Positions 43,220-51,635 of a stretch of 64,000 bases of DNA are shown here, piece by piece. Both the position numbers and the translations under genes were made by a program. Below the pieces are notes generated by a model. It was not told the DNA's origin, ran no database searches, and was given only the letters and a program-made list of their open reading frames with translations. The stretch is from positions 248,001 to 312,000 of the forward strand of contig JAUWAU010000004.1 of the NCBI GenBank assembly GCA_030601885.1. Direction: 5' to 3'. Position 1 is the stretch's first letter; each line of letters opens with the position of its first letter. This DNA is from Armatimonadota bacterium. GTDB lineage: Bacteria > Armatimonadota > Zipacnadia > JAUWAU01.

Positions 43220-43248
43220 TTGACACCCCACGATGGGGCAGGTATACT
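43220..43248 (+). promoter_or_regulatory. Strong sigma70-type promoter of the tyrosine kinase gene
   Basis: TTGACA (43220-43225), 17 bp, TATACT (43243-43248). The spacer begins with the small palindrome CCCCA-CGA-TGGGG (43226-43238), a possible operator. The start codon is 68 bp downstream. Confidence 0.7.
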
Positions 43249-43315
43249 GATAAGCTATCGCGACCGTCCCGCTGAGGGCATCCAAGTGAGCGTGCGGTTC
43301 CCGCACTGATGGGGT

Positions 43316-45421
43316 ATGGATCCGCTGGGAAAGCGTTTCGACATCCGCGACTATGCGTGCGCCTTCCGCAAGCGCAAGTGGCTCATCCTGGGCATTATCC
43401 TATGCTCCCTCTTCGTCGGCTTCGCTCTCACGCGCGTGGCTGAGCCGCTGTATCGCGCAGAGAGCGTGGTGCTGGTCAAGAGCCAGCCGCGCGGCTTCTT
43501 CATGATCACCGGCGAGAACCCTCGTTGGCCGGAGATGGCCGCTCTCGAGACGGAGACGCTACGAGCTCGGACCATGTCCCTGGCGCAGGCGGCCGCGCAA
43601 CGCTACCAGGACGAGACGGCAAGCGTTGACCCCGTGGATCTCATCGCCCAGCGGGTGCATCAGTCGCTGTCGGCAGAATCGCGCCAGCCCAACATCATCC
43701 ACCTGTACGCCACGGCGAGCGACCGCGACACCGCTGTGCGGTACGCCAATGCCGCCGCGGACGCCTTCGTGGACACCGACAGAAGCAGCCGTCAGAGCGA
43801 GGTGGCGGCCGCGAGAGAGTTCATCGAGGAACAACTGCAGCAGGCGGAGGCGGCGCTGCGGCGAGTAGAGCAGGATATCGCGGAGTATCAACAAGAGCAC
43901 GGGATCATCCATCCGGAGCGCGACACCACGGACGCGGTGCAGATGCTGGCGCAGTACCGCGCCTGGCGCGCCGAGGCTGAGGCCGACCGGAGCACGGCGG
44001 AGGCGACCATGAAAAGCCTCGCCGCTCGGCTGAGCAGCGAAACGCGCATCGAGGCGGTGACCAAACCGGTACAGAGTCCGGTGCTCGTAGAGCTGGACCG
44101 CCGGCTCGGCGAAAAGGAGGCGGAGCTCGCCCAAGCGAGGGCGCGCTACACTGAAGACCATCCCCTCCTGCAGGAGCTCGGGGCGGAAGTGGCGGAACTG
44201 CGCGCGGAGCGGGATCGGCGGGAGAACGACTCGGTGCTCCGCACGGAGTACGTGGACAATCCCATGTACACTGTGCTGCGCGGTGAGGCCGCCGATTGGG
44301 AGGCGAAGGCCGCCGGCCTGCGTCAGCGCGTAGAGGTACTCGATCGTATTCTCAACGAGCACATTTCCACGCTCAAGGACCTCCCGGCAAAACAGGCGCA
44401 CATGCAGAAGCTGCTGGCCGACCGCGAGATCGCCCGGGAATCTTATCGTGCGCTGCTCCAGCGGCTGACCGAAGTCAGCATCAGCCAAGCCATGAAGCAG
44501 CCCAAGGTGGAGGTGCTCGACAAGGCCGTCGCCGCGGTGAAAGTGGCGCCGCAGACGTCCAAAACCATGGTCTTCGCGCTGCTCATAGGGCTGTTTTTGA
44601 GCCTCGGCCTCGCCCTTGTGCTGGAGCTGAGCGACACCACGATCCATTCACCTGAGGACTTGCAGGGCGATCTGGCGTTGCCATTCCTCGGTATGGTGCC
44701 TTTTATGGACGACCGTCGCGACGACCACTTGGTGACGGCCAAGGCGCCAAAGTCGCCGCCCGCGGAAGCGTATCGAACGCTGCGCTCGAACATCAACTTC
44801 TCCCTGCTCGACGAGCCGGCAAAGACCATCCTCGTCACCAGTGCCGGCGCGGGAGAGGGCAAGACCATGACCGTCGCCAACCTGGGCGTCGCGATGGCGC
44901 AAGCTGGCCAATCCGTGCTCCTGATCGATAGCGACATGCGACGCCCGGAGCTGCACCGATATCTCGAGAACGACTCGGCCCCGGGGCTCACGAACGCCCT
45001 GGCTGGCGATGCATCGGTGGCCGAGATCATACACGACACCAGCGTCCCCAACCTCCGGCTGGTTCCCAGCGGTCCGCTGCCGCCGAATCCCGCGGAGCTG
45101 CTGGGCTCCGAGAAGATGGACGAGCTGCTTGAGAAGCTCCGCGAGCGGGCCGACGTCTGCATTCTCGATTCTCCGCCCGTCCTGGCGCTGACCGATGGCA
45201 TGATACTCGCCTCGAAGGCCGATCAGACCATCCTCGTGGCCGAGTCCGGCAGAGTGACCAAGGATGCTTTCCGCGAGATGAAGCGACTGATTGAGAACGC
45301 GCGCGGCACCATCCTCGGCGTCGTCATCAACAAGATGCGGCCGTCCTCGGGCGATTACTACTATTATTACTACTACTATGACTATCTGCAGGAGGAGGGT
45401 GACAACGAGGGCAAGAGCTAG
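43316..45421 (+). CDS. Wzc/CpsCD-type tyrosine kinase and polysaccharide co-polymerase
   Basis: 701 residues fusing a Wzz-like membrane part with a BY-kinase. Two transmembrane helices (about 21-43 WLILGIILCSLFVGFALTRV and 418-440 TMVFALLIGLFLSLGLALVLEL) bracket a long periplasmic coiled-coil region (about 44-415). The kinase has Walker A SAGAGEGKT, Walker A' LLIDSDMRRPEL and Walker B CILDSPPVLAL. The C-terminus carries an unusually long Tyr cluster: eight consecutive Tyr, then D-Y, just before the acidic tail. Autophosphorylation of such clusters controls chain length and export of exopolysaccharide. The next gene encodes the cognate phosphatase type. ATG at 43316. Confidence 0.93.
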   Translation: MDPLGKRFDIRDYACAFRKRKWLILGIILCSLFVGFALTRVAEPLYRAESVVLVKSQPRGFFMITGENPRWPEMAALETETLRARTMSLAQAAAQRYQDETASVDPVDLIAQRVHQSLSAESRQPNIIHLYATASDRDTAVRYANAAADAFVDTDRSSRQSEVAAAREFIEEQLQQAEAALRRVEQDIAEYQQEHGIIHPERDTTDAVQMLAQYRAWRAEAEADRSTAEATMKSLAARLSSETRIEAVTKPVQSPVLVELDRRLGEKEAELAQARARYTEDHPLLQELGAEVAELRAERDRRENDSVLRTEYVDNPMYTVLRGEAADWEAKAAGLRQRVEVLDRILNEHISTLKDLPAKQAHMQKLLADREIARESYRALLQRLTEVSISQAMKQPKVEVLDKAVAAVKVAPQTSKTMVFALLIGLFLSLGLALVLELSDTTIHSPEDLQGDLALPFLGMVPFMDDRRDDHLVTAKAPKSPPAEAYRTLRSNINFSLLDEPAKTILVTSAGAGEGKTMTVANLGVAMAQAGQSVLLIDSDMRRPELHRYLENDSAPGLTNALAGDASVAEIIHDTSVPNLRLVPSGPLPPNPAELLGSEKMDELLEKLRERADVCILDSPPVLALTDGMILASKADQTILVAESGRVTKDAFREMKRLIENARGTILGVVINKMRPSSGDYYYYYYYYDYLQEEGDNEGKS

Positions 45422-45883
45422 CCGTCCGCCTCCGCGGAGCCCGCTTGGCCGCACATACCGCTAGTGCGCAGAGGACGCATTGCGCCGAGCAGGCGCTCTG
45501 AAACGAACCACACGTCGAAGTTCATCGCCACACATCCAGGTGAGGCGGGGATTCCTTGAATCCGTAAGCATTCCTGGAAGTCGTGCTTAGAGTCGCCGCC
45601 ATTGTGGAGCGCGTCATTCAACCTCCCCCTGCAGATTAAACGGATCTGTGCGGATCCTCCGAACCCGTACCGTTAAGGCCACCGACGTCACCGGACGGCG
45701 CGGTCGTCCGTGGTCTTTGTCTAAGGCAGGCCTCATACAGAACTGAGGGGCCGGGGCCTTCGTGCAGCGGGGCCGACGAGGTGCGATAGCGCGCACGCGA
45801 GGCTCTTACTGTCGCCCGTTCGGAGGATCTGCGCGCACCCGCATAACACGTGCGCATTCGGAGAACGCCGGCGAATTGTCCTA
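45422..45883. other. Intergenic region with distant inverted repeat
   Basis: About 460 bp without a gene. GATCCTCCGAAC (45653-45664) and GTTCGGAGGATC (45818-45829) are exact inverted 12-mers 153 bp apart; their role is unknown. Confidence 0.45.
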
Positions 45884-46657
45884 ATGCTTCCGATGATCGA
45901 CATTCATTGCCACATCCTGCCTGGGCTGGACGACGGCGCACGGACAATGGAGGAAGCCGTCGCCATGGCACGCACAGCCGTGGAGGACGGCATCACGACG
46001 ATGGTGGCGACGCCCCACTACTGGGAGGGCATGTTTACGCCGACGGCGCAGGAGGTCCGCCGGGCTGTCGGGGACCTCCAGGACCGGCTTGTGGACGAGG
46101 ACATCCCTCTCAAGCTGCTGCCGGGGCAGGAAGTGATGATGGGGACGAAGGTGCCGGAACGGCTCCGCCAGGGCGATCTGCTGACGCTGGGCGACGGCGG
46201 GGACTACCTGCTCATCGAGTTGCCGGTCTTCGACATCCCGATGTGCACTGAGCAGGTCCTCTTCGAGGTCATGTCACTCGGCGTGACGCCGATCCTGGCT
46301 CACCCCGAGAAGAGTGCGGGCATACAGCAGGACCCCGCGCTGTTGGCGCGGATCGTCGAGCGCGGCTGCCTCGTGCAAATGGACGCCGACAGCCTGGCGC
46401 GCGGCAGGTGGGGCGGGACCGCCCGCTTTGCCGCCCGCCTGCTCAAAGCGGGCCTCGTCCACCTGATCGCATCGGACGGACACTCCTCACGCCAGCGGCC
46501 GCCGCTGATCAGCCCGTACGCGAGCAGAGCGGCGAGGATAACGTCGCCAAAGCTCGTCGAGGAGATGACGGGCGGGCTGCCCGCTCGCATCGTAGGCCCG
46601 GCCAGAGTGACGATCAGCGCGGCGGGCGGGTTGGGCGAATCTGCACCGGCCTCGTGA
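45884..46657 (+). CDS. CpsB/YwqE-type PHP protein-tyrosine phosphatase
   Basis: 257 residues of the PHP family. Metal-binding motifs are visible: MIDIHCHILPGLDDG (H-x-H), ATPHYWEG, HPEKS and IASDGHSS. Such enzymes use manganese to dephosphorylate the tyrosine cluster of the adjacent BY-kinase, which matches the gene upstream. Start may be ATG 45884 or 45893; MIDIHCH is the usual N-terminus. Together with the kinase it makes an exopolysaccharide chain-length control module. Confidence 0.9.
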   Translation: MLPMIDIHCHILPGLDDGARTMEEAVAMARTAVEDGITTMVATPHYWEGMFTPTAQEVRRAVGDLQDRLVDEDIPLKLLPGQEVMMGTKVPERLRQGDLLTLGDGGDYLLIELPVFDIPMCTEQVLFEVMSLGVTPILAHPEKSAGIQQDPALLARIVERGCLVQMDADSLARGRWGGTARFAARLLKAGLVHLIASDGHSSRQRPPLISPYASRAARITSPKLVEEMTGGLPARIVGPARVTISAAGGLGESAPAS

Positions 46658-46844
46658 ATCCGGGCCGATTCCGCGTGCATCCCCCCGAACTCCGCAGTTC
46701 GCCCCACCGTACCTCGGCAGGCAACGCCCACGGGGTAGTGGCCCCGTAAGCGTCGGCGCCTACGCCCTGTCCCCCGACATCGTGCGTCCCGACACTGTAG
46801 CTTGCGCGCTTCGTCAATCGCCGGGGCGCGGACGGTCGCGTCGG

Positions 46845-46873
46845 TTGACACGTCGGTAACGATTGCATATCAT
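46845..46873 (+). promoter_or_regulatory. Sigma70-type promoter of the ceramidase-like gene
   Basis: TTGACA (46845-46850), 17 bp, TATCAT (46868-46873), 55 bp before the start codon at 46929. Confidence 0.65.
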
Positions 46874-46928
46874 GCGCCGGGCCCAAGCACGGACCTGCCG
46901 CGCGCTGAACCGCGGGAGGCAACTGAAC

Positions 46929-48269
46929 ATGAACGAAAACGCACGAGCCGGAGCGGCAGCCGCCGACATTACGCCACCCGTCGGGGTGGATCTGTCCGGC
47001 TTTGGCGGCCGCCCATCGGGCAATGTCGGCATCCACGATAGTCTCTTCGCGAAGGCCCTCGTTATTGATGATGGCGAGCAGGCCGCTGCAGTCGTCACCT
47101 GCGACCTCATTGGAGTTGGCGACGACTTGGTGCAGCAGGTCCGCGACGGCGTAGAGCGCCAGACGTCTATCCCCGGCACCAACGTCATGATCTCGGCCAG
47201 TCACACGCACTCGGGGCCTTGCACCACCGTGCTTCACGGCATGGGACAGCCGCACGCGAATTACCTCGCCGGCGTTGCCGATGCAATGGTGAGCATTGTG
47301 AGGGCGGCCTTCGACTCGCGCGAGGCGGCCGTGATCCGCCACGGACGCGGGCCCGTGCAGGTGGGCGTCAACCGGCGCGAGCGGCAGCCGGACGGCAGCA
47401 TGCGCCTGGGTGTGAATCCCGAGGGCCCGGTGGCTCCGTACGTCGATGTGATCCGCGCTGACAGATCCGATGGCTCGCCCATCGCCATCGTGTTCGCGCA
47501 CGCCGCCCATCCGGTGACGCTCGGCGCGCGCAACCTTTACGTGAGTGCCGACTACCCGGGCTATGCGCAGCGGCTCGTCACCAGAACGTACGGCCGAGAC
47601 GACGGTGCGCCGGTGATCGCGCTGTTCGCCCAGGGCTGCTGCGGCAATATCAATTGCGAACGCGGGGAGGGGACGTTCGAGCAGGCGCGGCGAATCGGCG
47701 AAAGGCTGGGAGCGGCTGCTGTGAAGACGGCCGAGTATGCAGCCCCGATCCCCGGGCTGCGCATCGCCTCCGCCCACGAGAGCGTTGCGCTGCCTCTGCA
47801 GGACCCGCCGCCACTCAGCGAGGCGGAGGCGCAGGTGCAGGAGCAGCGGAGCGCCTTGGCTGATGCACGCAAGGCGGGCGACCCGCCGGGGCGCATCCAA
47901 CTCCACGAAGGCCTCGTAGAGTGGGCCGAAGAAGTATGCGAGCTGTCGCGCGGGAGCGTCACGGGCCGCACGCAGCTCTTCCACATGCAAGCCATCTGCC
48001 TCGGCCCGCTCGTCCTCGTGGGATTGCCCGGCGAGGTATTCGTGGAGTATGCGCACAACATTGAGAAGGCCTCGCCTGCGCCGCACACCATTGTCCTCGG
48101 CTACACCAACGGCTGCATCGGCTACGTACCAACGGAGGCAGCTTTCGCTGAGGGCGGCTACGAGGTGGCGAGCGCCATCCGCTACTACGGCACCACCATG
48201 CTGGCGCCGGCGTGCGAGCGCCTCGTCGTGGACGGTGCCGGCCGGCTGCTGCACGCCGTGTGCGCGTAG
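46929..48269 (+). CDS. Neutral/alkaline ceramidase-like hydrolase
   Basis: 446 residues homologous to the N-terminal catalytic domain of neutral ceramidases. ATG at 46929 follows GGGAGG by 9 nt. The first residues AGAAAADITPPVGVDLSGFGGRP are family-typical; zinc and active-site motifs include SASHTHSGP, FAHAAHPVTLGARN and YPGYAQRLV, with AQGCCGNINCERG later. No signal peptide is apparent, so it may act in the cytosol on an amide-linked substrate. Bacterial members of this family often lie near polysaccharide lyases and need not act on ceramide; specificity is unproven. The heparinase gene follows 41 bp later. Confidence 0.83.
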   Translation: MNENARAGAAAADITPPVGVDLSGFGGRPSGNVGIHDSLFAKALVIDDGEQAAAVVTCDLIGVGDDLVQQVRDGVERQTSIPGTNVMISASHTHSGPCTTVLHGMGQPHANYLAGVADAMVSIVRAAFDSREAAVIRHGRGPVQVGVNRRERQPDGSMRLGVNPEGPVAPYVDVIRADRSDGSPIAIVFAHAAHPVTLGARNLYVSADYPGYAQRLVTRTYGRDDGAPVIALFAQGCCGNINCERGEGTFEQARRIGERLGAAAVKTAEYAAPIPGLRIASAHESVALPLQDPPPLSEAEAQVQEQRSALADARKAGDPPGRIQLHEGLVEWAEEVCELSRGSVTGRTQLFHMQAICLGPLVLVGLPGEVFVEYAHNIEKASPAPHTIVLGYTNGCIGYVPTEAAFAEGGYEVASAIRYYGTTMLAPACERLVVDGAGRLLHAVCA

Positions 48270-48310
48270 ACTGCCAGGCGAATCTTACCACCCCCAGGAG
48301 GAGTAGACAG

Positions 48311-50839
48311 GTGACATCCCGAGGTCTTAAGCTCGTCGAATCATTGGTGGTGATCGCGATCATCGTATCACAGGTTCCGGCAGGATGTGCACCCGTCAGG
48401 ATCGGCGCGCAGTCGCTTGTACCCGACAATCCCCGCAGCCACTACTGCCGCTACGTCAACTGGCGGCCAGGGGACGGGGAGACGGTCACCCTCAACCCGC
48501 CGCGCATGAGCTGGCCCTACCGGGCAGACTGGCCCGAGAACTGGGACAGTGCGCTGCACACATTTCGCCTCCAGATATCATCCAACCCCGACTGCTCGGA
48601 TCCGACCGTGGACGTCACCTGCCCGTTCAACTTCTACAACACCATCCCCGCGCTGACGGGCGCGCGGAAGTGGCACTGGCGCGTCGGCTACGACGTGGGG
48701 ACCGAGGGGGAGAAGTGGAGCAAGGTGCGCTCGTTCACCATCGCCGGCGATGCAGTGACCTGGGACCGCTCGGCGCTCGCGGAGCCCAGACTCGCCGAAC
48801 GGGGTCACCCGCGGGTGCTGTTCAACCGGGACAACCTGGAGCGGGTGCGCGCGCTCGCCCGGACCGATCCCGGCTCCCGCGCTTCGCTGGAGTACATGCG
48901 TGCACAGGCCGACAGCATCATGAACAAGCCGTGGTGGGGCGATTTCCCCACCACCGACCGGGAGCCCGAGCCGGAGCAGGCCTTCTACAGGATCGCAGCC
49001 GACCTGGCAATGGTCTGCTTCGTGTGGCGGATGACCGGAGATGACACGTATGCCGGCGTGAAGGAGCGGGCGCTGATGTGGGCGAGGTATCCGCCCGGCG
49101 GCCGGTCGTCACCCGAGGGCCGGGGGGCCGAGCCCGGATTCGTCTGGGGCGAGGGCGGGGATGGCAGCGAGGACGCCACGCAGGGCAGCGAGTTCCTGGC
49201 GCTGCTGTTCGATTGGCTGCATTCTGACCTCACCGATGAGCAGCGCCGGATCATGATCCACTCCCTCGAGTGGCGCATCGACCACATCATGAACCACTTT
49301 TCCTGGCGGGCGGGGCCGCTGGTGCGCCTCGGGGGGCTGGCGGGGCAAAGCGAGAGCCACCAGTACGAATCCAGCATGGACACGGCGGTGTGCGGGCTGG
49401 TGCTCTACGAGCACAGCGACATCGGCCGCGAGTGGTTCGAGCTGATCCTCAACTACATCATCGGCGTGACCAACGGCTTCGGCTTCGACGAGGCGTGGAA
49501 CGAGGGCCCCGGGTACGGGACCTCCAAGATGAAATGGCTGATGAACGCCACGCTGTACTTCGACACCGCGCTACCCGAGGCGAACCTCGGCCGCAATCCG
49601 TACTACAGCCGCATCGGCGACTTCTTCAGCCGCATCATTCCCGTGGGCATGCCCCACAACGCCTGGGGCAACCAGGCCAACGCCTCGCGGTACAATCATC
49701 TCGCCCACTTCCGCAAGCTGGCCTACCTCACCGGCGAGGGGCGCTTCCTGCTCAACTGGCACGAGTATGGCGGCGAAATCTCCCCCACACGGGATGCGGT
49801 CAACTGGCGGCCCTGGATTGACTACGTGCTGCCGGCTTACTACGACCGACCCGAACCGGAGCCGGAGCTGGACACGGTCGCTCTGTTCCCCATCGCCGGC
49901 TGGGCGATGGCAGCTACCGGGCCGCCGAGCCTGCGGAGCACCTTCGAGCAGGGCGCAGGCGTCATCTTTCAATGTCGCCCGCGCGGCGGGTACGGACACT
50001 CGTTCAACTCTGACAGCTCGTTCCAGCTTCACGCCTACGGCCAGATGCTCAACCACGGGGGCGGCAGCTCGGGCAACCAGGACGCGTACGCCTACCACAC
50101 CATGAGCCACAACACCATCCTCATCGACGGCTTGGGCCAGGCGCAACGGCGGATGGTCTATCCCACGTACGGCAGGATCGTGGGCTTTGCCCGCGGTGAA
50201 GAGTACGCCTACTTTGCCGGCGACGCCACGCTCTGCTACCCGAGGGAGCCACGTAGGTATTCTCGTTGGGGGATCAGATCGCTGCACGAGGTATACGAGC
50301 AGCGGGCCCTCCCCTATCTCGAGCACTTCGTCCGCCACGTCTTGTTCCTGCGCGGCAGGTACTTCATCATCTACGATGACCTCAAGTGCTCCCAGCTGGC
50401 CACCTACACCTGGCTCTATCACATTCTCCCCGAGGACCCACTGAGCTTCGACCCGGACAAGCTCGCCATTGACTACGCCGTCGGCGACGTGAACGTGCGC
50501 CTGCAGCACATTCATCGTCCCGACGCGCTGCAACTGGACGACAGGCAGGGTCTGGACGCCTTCATCAATCCTCTCACTGGGGAGGACTACCGCGAGTGGC
50601 GCAGGGGCGACATTCTCTGCGGTCACAACCTGTGGGTGAGCAACGCGGAGCCGGCTGAGAAGTGGGCGTTCCTCTGCGTCGTGTATCCTGCCAGGCCGGG
50701 CGAGGAGATTCCCACCATCGAGCGGGTAGACGACGCCACCGTGCGCGTGGGAGAGGACGTGATCACCTTCGATCCGAGCAGCCCGGCGGCGCGGGAAGCC
50801 GACTTCGTGGTAGACGTCGCGGCGATGCGGCCGAGATAG
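48311..50839 (+). CDS. Heparinase II/III-family lyase with DUF4962-like N-terminus
   Basis: 842 residues. GTG at 48311 has GGAGGAG 7 nt upstream. The N-terminus RG|LKLVESLVVIAIIVS fits a prepilin leader (cleavage after Gly5, Glu at +5) and then reaches PAGC, a possible lipobox (C26). The next part is DUF4962-like: LVPDNPRSHYCRYVNWRPGDGETVTLNPPRMSWPY. An alpha/alpha toroid (about 170-480, DRSALAEPRLAERGHPRVLFNRDNLERVRAL, NHFSWRAGPLVRLGGLAGQSESHQYESS) precedes the C-terminal heparinase II/III domain with RGGYGHSFNSDSSFQLHAYGQ and SHNTILIDGLGQA. Likely degrades an acidic polysaccharide outside the cell. Paralogue of the 23065 gene. Confidence 0.87.
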   Translation: MTSRGLKLVESLVVIAIIVSQVPAGCAPVRIGAQSLVPDNPRSHYCRYVNWRPGDGETVTLNPPRMSWPYRADWPENWDSALHTFRLQISSNPDCSDPTVDVTCPFNFYNTIPALTGARKWHWRVGYDVGTEGEKWSKVRSFTIAGDAVTWDRSALAEPRLAERGHPRVLFNRDNLERVRALARTDPGSRASLEYMRAQADSIMNKPWWGDFPTTDREPEPEQAFYRIAADLAMVCFVWRMTGDDTYAGVKERALMWARYPPGGRSSPEGRGAEPGFVWGEGGDGSEDATQGSEFLALLFDWLHSDLTDEQRRIMIHSLEWRIDHIMNHFSWRAGPLVRLGGLAGQSESHQYESSMDTAVCGLVLYEHSDIGREWFELILNYIIGVTNGFGFDEAWNEGPGYGTSKMKWLMNATLYFDTALPEANLGRNPYYSRIGDFFSRIIPVGMPHNAWGNQANASRYNHLAHFRKLAYLTGEGRFLLNWHEYGGEISPTRDAVNWRPWIDYVLPAYYDRPEPEPELDTVALFPIAGWAMAATGPPSLRSTFEQGAGVIFQCRPRGGYGHSFNSDSSFQLHAYGQMLNHGGGSSGNQDAYAYHTMSHNTILIDGLGQAQRRMVYPTYGRIVGFARGEEYAYFAGDATLCYPREPRRYSRWGIRSLHEVYEQRALPYLEHFVRHVLFLRGRYFIIYDDLKCSQLATYTWLYHILPEDPLSFDPDKLAIDYAVGDVNVRLQHIHRPDALQLDDRQGLDAFINPLTGEDYREWRRGDILCGHNLWVSNAEPAEKWAFLCVVYPARPGEEIPTIERVDDATVRVGEDVITFDPSSPAAREADFVVDVAAMRPR

Positions 50840-51087
50840 CCGGGCTGCGTGGGCGGTGGCTCGGTGTGTGGCGCTTCGGGCTATTGCGCCTCCGGAGGTT
50901 CCCAGCGCTCGGCGTCGGCAAGCTGCCCCAGTTCGATGTAGGAGATGGCCAACCGCGCGTCGCTTGCAGGCCGCGTCTTTCGCAAGCCGCGCACGCTCCA
51001 ACTCCGCCACAGCAGCTCGGCCGAGCGAAGGGCGAACTGATGGCCTGGATGATGGCCTCGCGGGCCGACCTGTTGAAGGCGCACTCC
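50840..51087. other. Intergenic region, possible gene remnant
   Basis: On the minus strand a short stretch (ARLAISYIELGQLADAERWEPPEAQ, ending near 50881) has TPR-like character but no start or ribosome site. It may be a broken remnant continuing from the small protein at 51088. Confidence 0.3.
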
Positions 51088-51303
51088 TTAGTACCAGTCG
51101 TTGCCAATGGGATCATGCAGGGGAAACTTGTCGGGGGTGGCAAAGATGGGCCAGAAGGACAGCGTCAGAGTGGCCACGATGAGAAAGACGCCGAAGGTGT
51201 CGTCAGCGGCCACACGCTCTCGCCTCAGCCAGTCGTGGAGGTGGATCCATCTACCTCCGCTGCTGGCCGGCGAGGCGTGCGGGCTTGGTGCGTCGCCCTT
51301 CAT
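51088..51303 (-). CDS. Small hypothetical membrane protein
   Basis: 71 residues from ATG 51303 (an upstream TTG at 51339 would add 12). One helix is convincing: TFGVFLIVATLTLSFWPIF, ending in PDKFPLHDPIGNDWY. Preceded by a basic segment DWLRRERVAADD. No strong ribosome site. In the same frame after its TAA lies a stretch that looks like a decayed helical protein (to 50881), so it could be part of a larger gene that has been interrupted. Confidence 0.35.
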   Translation of the reverse strand: MKGDAPSPHASPASSGGRWIHLHDWLRRERVAADDTFGVFLIVATLTLSFWPIFATPDKFPLHDPIGNDWY

Positions 51304-51635
51304 GTCGGAGACGATAGATCCCAGGTGAGCCCCAGTCAAGTGCGCCTGCCCCTTGCGACGCAGCCGCCCAGTTGACAGAGGGATGCCTTGGTGGATTCAC
51401 GCGCCCTGCAGGGGTGCATGCCGGCCAAACCGCGGCATTGGGCCCACCCGCAGGCGCACCGCCGGACCCATCAGGAACTTGGGAGGCCACCGGCGCGTTC
51501 ACTGTGATTGACCCGGCTGCGTCGAGAAATCATGCGAATTGCTGAGATCGGCGGCGTAGAGCCGAGCCAACCACGGCAGAGGCCGTTATCGGCCGCTGCC
51601 GTGCGGTCAGATATGACCGCTGAGGTGGTAGAGAA
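51304..51635. other. Intergenic region upstream of the HEAT-repeat gene
   Basis: About 330 bp with no supportable gene; the TTGACC at 51508 lacks a matching -10 box. GCAGATGCC-like short palindromes only. Confidence 0.4.

Noticed and set aside
50840..51087. Separate TPR gene
   Set aside because: Only about 25 residues look protein-like, with no start codon or ribosome site; noted as a possible remnant.
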